Assembly: GCA_032622095.1 (NCBI GenBank) | Contig: CP136061.1 | Location: 90,809,845-90,873,844, forward strand | Direction: 5' to 3' | DNA length: 64,000 bases | Source of the DNA: Siphonodentalium dalli | Taxonomy: Eukaryota; Mollusca; Scaphopoda; Gadilida; Siphonodentaliidae | In this document: positions 35,951 to 45,349 of the stretch, one piece after another | Numbering within the stretch: position 1 is the first letter of the stretch | Layout: every line of letters begins with the position of its first letter | The notes under the pieces: model-generated | Database searches by the model: none | What the model saw: the letters and a program-made list of their open reading frames with translations, nothing else | What the model was told of the DNA's origin: nothing | Translations under genes and position numbers: made by a program

Positions 35951-36430
35951 TCAACTCCTCAAGACATACATACAATATAAATGAAGCATATTGTGACGTA
36001 ATAGATAAGGCTTTGCATGGTCCCTGAAAAAATAAGATAGTTGATGAAGCTTGATGGTTGTCACTGATTCTGGAATTGTCATATCTCTCGCGTCATAAGG
36101 ACACTTTACTTCAACTATCCCCATCACGCCACCATCACAGACTTTGCCATCTGTTGTCGCACCTAAGATTGAGCTGATTTCGCACAACTAATCCCCATTG
36201 TGTGCATTCGGGTTTAGCTGAAGATATGCCTGTTTTGCATCACCTTCATGCCTATTGTCATAGTCTAGCGATTGCGCACTATGTTCTGTGTTTGAATAGT
36301 GTATCAAGAAACTTGTCGCTCACAGTCTTTCATGTAAGAACATTACCAAATTTCAACGATGTTATTCGATTTTTCCTGAGCGCTCTCCAATGAACAGAAT
36401 GTGCCTGGTCGGTTGTCTGCTGCTCAATCT
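35951..36430 (-). pseudogene. Broken YqaJ-type nuclease domain
   Basis: Read on minus, the first frame has IEQQTTDQAHSVHW and RKNRITSLKFGNV (family: W-x-x-x-R-x-x-R-I-T-A-S-x-F-G), then shifts frame. The next frame has RHEGDAKQAY, a stop codon, ISSILGATTDGKVCDGGV and GIVEVKCPYDARDMT. The G-x-x-x-E, T-D-G and E-V-K-C-P-Y steps are the catalytic motifs of YqaJ/lambda-exonuclease nucleases (usually S-P-D-G and E-x-K). The Ser-Pro of SPDG is Thr-Thr here. At least one frameshift and two in-frame stops make it a pseudogene. Confidence 0.8.
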
Positions 36431-36752
36431 ACATCAGTGTATATCTGGTTGATATGTTGGAATTATTGCGGTAAGCAGATGGCTGGTGAACTCGTCAGCC
36501 ATGTCGGTCCACATCCCTGGCCTTGGCTCCTTGTAACCACTTTCAGATTAGATGTCTGTAACAAATAAAAGTAACATACTTATTCAATGTCTTGGCTAGG
36601 AACACACTTTTATGATACGTTGTCTGCTCATTTTATTTATATCTCCACTTTGAATATTGTACCCTAGGAACACGACTCTCATTTTAATAGATGTTTCGAA
36701 TATACATTTATAAATATTACACACCTGTTTATTGTTTAGCAGGTTAGCTTGT
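36431..36752. other. No gene seen
   Basis: About 320 bp, presumably former intron or flank of the YqaJ gene. The 36,596-36,790 minus frame is not recognised. Confidence 0.4.
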
Positions 36753-36967
36753 TTAACCCTTTCATGGTGGGAGCAGCGCTGGTGTAGCATTAACTACCAT
36801 GTACCAGTGCATTCTCTTATATATGCGAGTCGCCAATATGGAGCATAGCATATATAACAGAATACACTGGCTTACAAGGTCAAGGTAAATAGTATTAGGC
36901 CAATGCATTATCTTATATATGCGAGGCGCCATATGGGCGACTCACATATATAACAGAATGCATTGGC
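36753..36967. mobile_element. Relative of the 12-kb palindromic MITE
   Basis: From TTAACCCTTTC at 36,753 it continues to two divergent copies of the palindromic module (36,807-36,872 and 36,900-36,965) built on 'gcattctcttatatatgcga' and 'catatataacagaatgcatt'. The right outer end matching the TTAACCC terminus is not evident, so the copy may be truncated at 36,967. Confidence 0.75.
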
Positions 36968-38030
36968 ACAGTTATTTCGCAAAACTTCAGGAAGCTTCAG
37001 TTACGAAGTGTTAACAACACAATACAATTAGTGTAATGTTTCGGTTTGTGTCACTGCATTATTGGGGGGGGGGGATAATATAAAACATAAAATAAAGTTG
37101 AATTACTCAACCAGTTCCAAACAGCATGAATTGAACTAGAAGATATTTGTGAAAAAATGTCATATTTTCAATTTCCGGCGGCCATATTGGAGGCCATCTT
37201 AAGAAAATTTAGATATGTTTTGGCCCAAATGAACCGTGGTAACCTCCCAACTATAATTGTATTGAGAAAACTGTGAGAAGATGCGATTTTCACAAGAAAA
37301 GGATGGCATAAACCACCCAACCCAAAAACTGAGATTTTCAAAAAGGTCAAGGTCAAATTGAAGGTCAAGGTGACCTCCAAAATCTGGAACCAGCCAGTTT
37401 AGTGATACTCACCAACCACTTAACAAACTCTGAAAGTTTGGCGCTTCTATCACAAAGTGAACGATTTTGCAACTACCCCCCCCACTACATGGTACGTTAC
37501 ATGTATGGTCGCTACCGAACTACAAAACTCCAAATTAAGCAATATACCGGTAAATCCAGAACTTTACCATACCATGCCATACCATACCATACCATGATCA
37601 CATTATATATTATTGCTCACTTACAATTCTGTAAAATTTCAATGATCAATGCATTATGTTGAATATTAAAGTTGTATTCAGGGTTCCGCCCCCCCCGTTA
37701 CAACAACGACAATGTATTAAGTTAACGTTTTGCTTTGTCTCACAGACCCGATATTGAAGACCAAATGCGACATACCAACTAGCTTTAATAATTGATACAT
37801 TTTGATGTTGAAAAATCTACAAAACAATATATGAAACTAGAACTTTATTGCATAAAAACACGATGGTGTCTGCAGAATGGCACATAATTATTTTATACAC
37901 TGGTATATAGATACAGCTTTGTGTATACAACTTGAAATTTAGGAAATGCAATTTCTTCTTATGCATACATGTAAACCAAAAAGTGACAGTCTACTCTTCT
38001 GCTCTGAACTATTCACATGGTCAATTTCAG
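36968..38030. other. Repeat fragments, no gene
   Basis: Contents: a 10-base G run at 37,064, a 'cggcggccatattggaggcc' repeat fragment (37,175-37,200), an 'aaaggtcaaggtcaaattga' run (37,343-37,372) and a (TACCA)n tract (37,568-37,595). No coding piece is supported. Confidence 0.5.
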
Positions 38031-38148
38031 ACATGATGATGCCGTTATTTCAGATACAGTTTTCACCGTTACCAAGGAGTTAGACAAGCTCGGCATAAAA
38101 CTAAACATTCCTCCAAAAGCCCAGTCTGGTTTTCAAGAATATATATAA
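38031..38148 (+). pseudogene. DDE_Tnp_4-like transposase C-terminal fragment
   Basis: After 'catggtcaatttcag' the frame reads HDDAVISDTVFTVTKELDKLG and then IKLNIPPKAQSGFQ before a TAA at 38,146-38,148. Transposases of the DDE_Tnp_4 family have a D-x-G-F-x-I step followed by L-x-x-x-G-(V/I)-x-L-x-I-P-P and a Gln here. The Asp is kept, but the Arg-Gly is lost and the protein ends early, without the last catalytic Glu region. So it is a dead remnant. With the exons at 34.5 and 35.4 kb it outlines one transposase gene on plus. Confidence 0.65.
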
Positions 38149-38265
38149 AGTTAAAACGTACAAAATGCTGAGTGACACTTTTCGCTGTACACTGTTTTCC
38201 AAGGTAAGTATCGTTAAGAATTTCACCTGTAAATGAACATTATTAGTCTAAGTTGTATACTACAT

Positions 38266-38350
38266 CAGTCCTCGAAATTAGGAAAAATGTTCAACGGCCA
38301 AATTAATGCTGTGGCACGTTAGATTCCACATGTTGCTATGACATTTACGG
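38266..38350. mobile_element. MITE family M2, partial copy
   Basis: It begins CAGTCCTCGAAATTAGG like the copies at 41.3 and 41.6 kb and shares 'cacgttagattccacatgtt' in reverse orientation with them. I do not see the right terminal repeat. Confidence 0.6.
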
Positions 38351-38660
38351 TTTTACTGCAACATTGCTTATTTTTGTGTCAAACGTTTTGTTATGCTGGT
38401 TTGACTATGTTATACAGTAAAAGTTGTATTCGAATCCGTGTTTTTTATGTTCGTGAGCGACAGGTTACCAAGACAATATACTAAATGTAGAACTGGGACA
38501 CTGGCACATTATATTTTCAGCCTATATTCCAGTGTTCCCTTTCTATATTTAGTATATGGTCTTGTTAACCCGTCGTTCATGAACATAGAAGAACACGGAT
38601 TCGATTCAACCATAAGAGTCATTTGTATAGTATTTTTGCAATTAATTTTGTTTTCGTTTT

Positions 38661-38892
38661 AAAGGGGTACTTTACTCTAAATCTGGCCATTTATGGGACC
38701 ATCTCCTTTTATACTCAACAGAATATATGCAACATATGAATGCATTTGAGTCATATATTAGTGCAACAACTCTGATGTGCTCTATGCACGATCAAAAAAA
38801 CATGGTAATTATAATGAAAATGAGTTTATGACTCGAGTGTATTTTGCACTAAATTGTCCAATAAATGTCCAGATTTAGTGTAGTCAACCTTT
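38661..38892. mobile_element. 232-bp MITE, family M1, copy 2
   Basis: The same length and order as 34,806-35,037, with shared 'tggccatttatgggaccatc', 'aatatatgcaaca', 'ggtaattataatgaaaatga' and inverted ends AAAGGGGTAC / AACCTTT. TTTAAAGG at the left and CCTTTAAA at the right suggest a TTAA or TA target. Confidence 0.88.
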
Positions 38893-39058
38893 AAAGCAAT
38901 TCCGTGACTTAAAATAAAAACTCAATACAAATCAAACTTCCATAATATAATTTTCACATGTGTGTAGTATTTAGAATAATCGTATATGTGAAAACACAAA
39001 TCACAAGATTCATATACCCACATTATCGTACTATGTATACAAAGTTCATAAAACTCAC

Positions 39059-39291
39059 TTTGTATTCAGATCCATCTGACATGTGATTGATTAAATCTTT
39101 CGAGAATCGATTGGTTTTGCAACCACATGATGATTGACGGGCACTGGTGATACTTTCAACCCTTGGGGATGCTCCATTGTTGTGGTATGCTGGTACAGCT
39201 TTGTTGATCTGGTACTGTGGTCAAGTTGTGCAGTTTGAAGCCTTGGGATGTCTTGATGGGTCCAACAACATGTGAGCATTTGCCACTCATT
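39059..39291 (-). pseudogene. Second half of SWIM zinc finger from the YqaJ gene
   Basis: Behind the acceptor 'tgcactgtcttttcag' the frame reads MSGKCSHVVGPIKT, with the C-x-H half of a SWIM (C-x-C...C-x-H) zinc finger, then QQSCTSIPQQWSIPKG. A shift of frame is needed to continue to VSPVPVNHHVVAKP, which is what SWIM-YqaJ proteins have after S-C-T-S-x-x-Q-x-W. A GTGAGT donor lies at the 3' edge. It is on the same strand as the YqaJ fragment and upstream of it, as in intact SWIM-YqaJ proteins. Confidence 0.7.
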
Positions 39292-40063
39292 CTGAAAAGA
39301 CAGTGCAATAAAGTATAATACACGCATCAATTTGAGTGGGCAAGCGAAAACAAAATATTTGGTTCACCTGTTCGGATTTCCCCACCTACATGTATACTGC
39401 ATGTATTTTTTATATTTTAATTCACCCACCCTATAGTTTTTTCATCGTCTACAAGAAATGTTTCTGAATTGTAATATTCATTCCATGTTTCAGAATGGGT
39501 CATTATTTGTCATAGCATTGTATTATAGTTTGTACAAAGAAAATCAGAATTAATATTATCGAAATAAACAAATAGACAGTGCTGTAGAATGTCAAAATCA
39601 ATGAAAACATTTTAAGCATACCTACTGACCCTGTAACCTGAACCAGACATTTATTTTTTCTTTGGCCTTAGCATATATTGTGAATAATGGCAGTCAGATT
39701 GTTGTACCGGTTCAAGTATTGGTATACAACTAGCACATTTCCATTTCATTCACATGTTTTGATGTACCGGTAATAAATATTAATTTAATATTAGTATCCA
39801 AAGATCAAAATAAAACTGTTTTGTTTATAAGTATTGTTGTTTGTACATTCATGTATGTTATATATTTCAATAAGTAATATATAATGGCTTTGCGTTTTAC
39901 ATGCTAATCATTATCAATATGGTTTATAACCTACCATGAGTATCAGTTAAATTTCTTGAAAAAGGCCATATACATAGTGCCATAGTTTGCAAGTCCTCTT
40001 TAATGTGATGAATGATATCATCAAAGAGGCTGAATAATGTGAAAATTGTTTTGCTATCCCCCT
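39292..40063. other. No gene seen
   Basis: AT-rich sequence; the minus frame 39,924-40,115 ends at a donor-like GTAGGT but encodes nothing that I recognise and overlaps the inverted repeat that follows. Confidence 0.4.
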
Positions 40064-40236
40064 TTTGCTCACAAGCACCAACTTCAAACAGAGGCACTGG
40101 CATAGAAGTGTTCAATTACTGTTTGTGCTGAAAACTGATCACAAACATTGTAAACAGTTGTCATCACATACACTGTAGTTGAAAACTTCTACGCTAGTGC
40201 CTCGGTTTGAAGTAGGTGCTTGTGAACATATGTAAC
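40064..40236. repeat. Inverted repeat with ~52-bp arms
   Basis: The arm 40,064-40,118 ('cacaagcaccaacttcaaac', 'gaggcactggcatagaagt') is repeated in reverse complement at 40,175-40,236 ('acttctacgctagtgcctc', 'gtttgaagtaggtgcttgtg') with about one difference in eight. The centre is about 56 bp. Confidence 0.85.
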
Positions 40237-40285
40237 AACACAAGAACAAGCTCAGCCATAACTCAGTATAAGCTGTGAAACTCAT

Positions 40286-40550
40286 TACCATTGTTCAATG
40301 CTGATGCCGTGATGGAGAGAGAATCTTCATTCAACCCGATGACTCCGGAATACATCAGCCCGGAGTCATCCATCGCCACCACGACCGACAACAACAGCAC
40401 CGGCTCCACTTATTCAGTGGGAAATTACCATATCATCCAGAGTGCTTTGGAGTCGATGAGATTGGCAAACAAGGACATGGCAGATTCCGCTGAATTCAGA
40501 GCTAGGATAAACAGACAGCATGAAGAATAAGACAGGGCCATCGAACTCCA

Positions 40551-40581
<31 letters not shown>

Positions 40582-40789
40582 ACTACAGCACAGTCAACTG
40601 CTGGACAGAAAAAGATACAAAAGAAAAAAAAATCAAAATAAGATAATTTCATTTTTCACGTTCACCATGTTATACGCAATGTTACTTCATTCACATGACC
40701 CCTTCTAAATCCCAAAGTGGGTTGTAGAAGAGGGGTTCCGCCCTTTCAAAGCATTCCGGGTCCTAATAAATAAATACCATTGCTCAATG
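40286..40789 (+). mobile_element. Retroposed segment with 15-bp target duplication and short A-rich tail
   Basis: TACCATTGTTCAATG at 40,286-40,300 and TACCATTGCTCAATG at 40,775-40,789 are direct repeats with one mismatch. They enclose 474 bp that is richer in G+C than its surroundings and ends 'taataaataaa'. This is the signature of reverse-transcribed insertion by LINE machinery. The insert starts with an open frame (40,291-40,530, from MERESSFNPMTPEYISPESS) and then a (CAA)n tract at 40,556-40,583. I do not recognise the protein; it could be a processed gene or part of a non-LTR element. Confidence 0.75.
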
Positions 40790-41345
40790 TGTTTTCACAA
40801 CATTACACTCTTCAAAGACACTGTTTCTTTTCGCCCCCCCCCCAATTTTATATACATGAAGTATGCACACAATAGCAGATCAGGATTCACAAAAAGGAGA
40901 TCACTATGGGTCGTGATAATGCTAGCACTGTACAAGTACTAATAAAACATTTATGCATTATGATGGTGTTCAGTAAGGAATGCAATAAATAATGAAAACT
41001 CAATGAAAATGTTTACCTACGATTGTCGATTTTAGTAGAAAATGCACAACTGTTAACAAGAAGTTATTCCTATGAAATGAAATATTGTTTACTCTAAATG
41101 TACATATTTTAATTTATCTTTAAACGGTGAGTCTGGTTTCAAATTCAGCATGCCAATGAATCACATATTTATGAATAAATTTATCAAAGTGTCGCTAGTA
41201 CTCGCTCCCATGCTTGTGGTCCTTAATAAGTTATATATTTAGGATATTATAACCATTTATAATATTCATGTAATATACCACGTGTGATGACTAAATCTTT
41301 GTATTGAGATTGGAAATAAGCATACATCACATGAATCATGTTATC
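40790..41345. other. No gene seen
   Basis: AT-rich sequence with a 10-base C run near 40,835. Nothing else is seen. Confidence 0.5.
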
Positions 41346-41432
41346 CAGTCCTCGAAATAAACAAAGTCATGGCAACATGTGGTATCTAACAATTGACATG
41401 TCGTGTGACATTTTTCCTAATTTTGAGGGCTG
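41346..41432. mobile_element. MITE family M2, 87-bp copy
   Basis: Inverted ends CAGTCCTCGAAAT and ATTTTGAGGGCTG. The inside shares 'catggcaacatgt' and 'gacatttttcctaatttt' with the 41,632 copy. Confidence 0.8.
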
Positions 41433-41631
41433 AATATCACATCAAAGATAAATTAAATAGAAAATTTAATTAGCCAGGTGGTTCAAATAATTTTATTATT
41501 ATTGACGGTATTAAATTAAAAGTGTAATTTAAGGATCATGGTATCGGAAATTCTCTCAGTGAAATTCATTGCGGCTATTTCCCCTGCATTGAGTCATTTA
41601 CACAAAATAAATAGGAAACCATTTATATTAT

Positions 41632-41753
41632 CAGTCCTCGAAATTGGCCACAGCAATAAGCAATGCTGTTGGAAATGCCATGGCAACATGTAGAATCTAA
41701 CATGCCATAGCATTAATTTTTCCGTGGGACATATTTCTTAATTTTGCGGGCTG
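41632..41753. mobile_element. MITE family M2, 122-bp copy
   Basis: Inverted ends CAGTCCTCGAAATT and AATTTTGCGGGCTG. It carries about 35 bp ('ccacagcaataagcaatgct') that are absent from the 87-bp copy. Confidence 0.85.
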
Positions 41754-42021
41754 TATTAACTATTAATAATATCTAAAACAATATAAACATTCATAAAAAT
41801 TGTGTGGAAAACCCATTCAATAAATTAAATAATAATATATCATTACCATGTCATGTATATATATGGCTAAAGTATATGCATGTAGTGTATATTCAAACAA
41901 GTTTTAGGCCGATCTGAATTTTGATAAACAAATCAAACATTTGAAGTTCCATGATCCTTAAAAAAATAGTAGGCCTGTACTAAAAATCCTACTACAGAAT
42001 GATAAACTTTGTATTACTTAC

Positions 42022-42190
42022 CATGCTTGGCACGAACAGTGGGCTTCGACAATCTGCTTTGTCATAGAGTTGATGTCAACACTCAAGTTGTGTGGAGGTT
42101 TTGACTTTGACATCGAGTTCCAGCATTTCGCCTTAACCACTGTCGAATCTGTTTCGGAAGTAACCTTCGATATAATATTTTAATCCCTTT
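42022..42190 (-). pseudogene. First half of SWIM zinc finger from the YqaJ gene
   Basis: The minus frame reads VVKAKCWNSMSKSKPPHNLS, then TKQIVEAHCSCQA before a clear donor GTAAGT. The H-C-S-C-Q-A step is the C-x-C half of a SWIM zinc finger, usually followed by Gly. Joining this donor to the 39,291 acceptor creates TGA at precisely the Gly codon. So the split codon has mutated, and the gene is dead here too. The 5' edge is not resolved; the frame stays open to about 42,200. Confidence 0.7.
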
Positions 42191-42856
42191 TCTTTAGAAC
42201 TACCAGATAAACAGTCACGTTGTCCGAAATATTATATGCTAATGTCGTCTGGAATATCATTAGAGGCCGTCGTAAACTGAAGGCCACGTTGCGTCATCGC
42301 GAAATCTATCGGCTCGAACATCGCGGTTTGTTTATATCACAACGCGCGGGTGTGGCTTATTACCAGTGGGCGGTACTGCGGCTGTCGGTGTGGCCTCTAT
42401 GGAAAGCTCCATTGAGGTATGCGCTCAGTCTGCCATCTAAAATCATTAATTTCTGCTTGGAAATAAATCAAACATTTTTCAGTGCATATTATTTTAGTTT
42501 TTTTGCCATCCATTTGCAGAACTATTTTTGAGGAAAATCACCATACAACTACATCACGTCTGAAAGAAGAATAAGTAGTGAGTCTTTGTGGCTTCCAGAG
42601 TACTGAAAACGTGGTTGAATAATATTTATGTTGTTTTGGTCCTTCACACGATAAAACAAGAGTATATTGGTGCCCCTCTCCCGAGTCTCCCCTCCATGCA
42701 CTCCTGACTCGAAAGGCGCCATGTCGTGGAGATGACTATTTATAAGTTTGTTGGAAATCTGCGACAAATTTTGTTGTTGTTGCTGCACTCCCTCTGTTCT
42801 GCCCCTGAGACAAACAGCGTCACGTTAGATACATTTAACCTGCACATAATGCACTG
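42191..42856. other. No gene seen
   Basis: Two short open frames (42,220-42,531 plus; 42,549-42,788 minus, starting with five Gln) have no recognisable domain. This stretch may include the 5' part of the SWIM-YqaJ gene, but I could not identify it. Confidence 0.4.
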
Positions 42857-42935
42857 GCCAATGCATTCTCTTATGTAAAACCCCTGTCACACTCAGGCCG
42901 GCGCTCTCACTGCGCTGCAAAAGTACCAACATATG
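42857..42935. mobile_element. Left terminus of a nested foldback transposon
   Basis: GCCAATGCATTCTCTTA (the palindromic-MITE module) is followed by CCCCTGTCACACTCAGGCCG, 'gcgctctcactgcgctg' and 'caaaagtaccaa'. The same string in reverse complement ends the block at 57,155-57,227. So 42.86 and 57.23 kb are the two ends of one inverted-repeat structure, 14.37 kb apart. Confidence 0.85.
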
Positions 42936-43325
42936 ACTAACACGCAGGAGGAGCGCCGAAAACTGTCGAAAATTGTCAAACTTTAAAAACAAAGTATGCT
43001 CCTATTGCGTTCCTACTTTGTCAAGTATCACGCTCTTAGTGCGTTCAAGTCGCTGTCATTGTGATGCTAGTACGTTCTCAATAAGTTCGCAAAACGCTCT
43101 CTGCGCGGGCGCGGAGAGTATAGATAGCGCCTCCTGCGTTCTCCAGTCATAGTCAGTTTTTAGGTTGTGGGGAAAATACCCAACACTCCGCAATAAATTA
43201 GCTGTCCGATTAAACTACTGTCACACTCCGCTGCGATCAGGCCGGCGCTTGCATTGCGCTGAAAAATAATCAAAGCGCCAAGCAAAGCGCAGTACACACT
43301 TAGAAATAATAAGCCATATAGGTAC
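42936..43325. repeat. GC-rich foldback subterminal DNA
   Basis: It is rich in 'gcgttc', 'cgctct' and 'gagcgcc' phrases. At 43,219-43,265 the terminal string recurs in the same orientation (CTGTCACACTCCGCTG, then GGCCGGCGCTTGCATTGCGC), so a second related end lies inside the first. Confidence 0.65.
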
Positions 43326-43448
43326 TAAGGTAGTGCCAATATGTCTGATAGTACCAGACCAACAGGTATTGAGAAGAATTTGGTTCTAAAAATTTATATA
43401 GTACCACACCATGTTGGTACTATCCACTCTCGGAACCTGAATGTTAGC

Positions 43449-43531
43449 CACGTGATGGCATCACGTGATAATTCATTTGGCACTAGCGCGATCTCGGTAC
43501 CCAAGTGTTACCCACGTGATGGCATCACGTG
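43449..43531. repeat. Duplicated 19-bp palindrome CACGTGATGGCATCACGTG
   Basis: The word is present at 43,449-43,467 and 43,513-43,531 inside a 64-bp direct duplication that also includes 'ataattcatttgg' and 'ctagc'. The arms are 9 bp around a single central base and contain CACGTG on each side. Confidence 0.85.
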
Positions 43532-43560
43532 ATAATTCATTTGGTACTAGCCGATCTCGA

Positions 43561-45349
43561 TAAAATGGCGGCATCCAGCCACTTCAAGTTGATACGATTG
43601 AGATTTTTTACAGTCTATAAACATGGACGAAGAGACAAACAAACATCAGACTTAGACATTTTATATTTTATGTTGGAATCGGACTGGGCTTACATGTTGT
43701 AGTATATGCCAGTTTAGGTACGTTGTTCGCTCGCTGGGTGGATTTAAGATTAGGGAAGTAACTTCTCTGAAATTCATCAACATATTTTTGTGTGTATGAA
43801 ATTGGACATAACTGGCTTCTCAATAACCTGGAATATTGTCAGCACTGTGTGGATTATGGTTGTACATGGACGGGACAATATGATATATAACCTCCGAAAA
43901 AATAACGGGCGTTTACATTATTGAAAGCTGCAATTTTCGGTGAACTGAGCTAGACCAAATTGAAAAGTCATTGAGTGCAGTGTGGTTTAATACATGCACA
44001 ACACAACAGTATTGTGAATTACAAAAGACAGATACTTAAGTTTCACAACATTATAAACCGCCCAATTAACTCACAAGAGTCAACCACTGGTGACTATGAT
44101 TACGAGACATCCAATTCTGTAGAAATTAATCAGAGTTATGACGTCACAGATCAGTCGATCATGACTCCTGAGTCAGAAACAAGTTTGATGGCTACAACGT
44201 ACAAGTTCCTGTGCAAAGGACAACGGATCATATTCTTCAATTTTCATCGAAACGTGATTTGAGAACCATGTCGCCATGAAATGTCGCCCAGTTACGGATT
44301 CTGCTATTCTTTTGATCGAAACGCCTGTAATGCTGTGATATTGTTCTGATATATTTATGGAATGGTGGATAATCTCGGAGATATGGATCCAATTCTGGGA
44401 CACACGTTATAACTGAATCAATCGCAAGCTTTTAGTAACGTACTACAGCTATGCTCTAATTAATCACCCCCTTTAACAAGGTTGTAGGGCGTTAATGACA
44501 GTCAGACACCGGTTATACCATACCGCCATTCAACCATGGTCAAGTGGTTGATATGTGGCAACCGCAGATAATCTTTATACAGTCTTATTAATAATATTTT
44601 GCGACCACTGTACGCCACACTAATATTTTACATGGACACCTTGTAAACACCCAGTCCAGCTTTTCATCAGCGCCATGCACCATATTAACTATACACAAAA
44701 CAATATTTCAATTAATAATTTGTTTACGGTTTAATTAACATTCAAAGTTGGTCACTGACCGACATTCGCAACTACTCGTAATATCGGTGGCCAATGTCGT
44801 TAAGGGGGAGGGGTCAATTAGAGCTTAGCTGTATACATACATGAACATGTAGACCATTCCAATGTCCAGATGCTTCATGTTCTTATCAAAACATGTCTGG
44901 CTACATGTGTGGTTATCATTCTGAGCGATTCGGCCATTTCTGCTTTGCTAGGAAATAACCTCATCCATAACTGGAAACCATATTTGCGAAATTCTACATT
45001 ATATGGCTCTGGTGATCAGACAATGCCACTGACTTGTTGACGCATAGATGCGAATGGCGAATAATTTATTAACTATGGCTTTACCAAAGTTTATCATAAA
45101 TTAGATACATTAAACTCTCTTTGTGTTACATGTATCTTAGTATTTGTTCATTTACTGATACAGCGCATTGTAAGTGTACGATAAGCAAAACACTGAGAGT
45201 GATAATAATTCTGGTAACCCATTCAACACCTCCTTGTAGCGAGTACTAGTGAGCGCTATAGCGGTATTTTTCAAACAACAGTTTTAATTAACCAAAGTTA
45301 ATGGTCTCCCCATTTTTGAGTATTTTGCTTATCGCACACTATTTACAAA
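43561..45349. other. No recognised gene
   Basis: The one longer plus frame (43,975-44,262) has a Glu/Ser/Thr-rich centre with DYDYETSNSVEINQS and no known domain. Nothing else is supported. Confidence 0.4.

Noticed and set aside
39937-40110. Extra exon of the SWIM-YqaJ gene ending at GTAGGT
   Set aside because: It would fall between the two halves of the zinc finger, which are contiguous in homologues, and it overlaps an inverted repeat.
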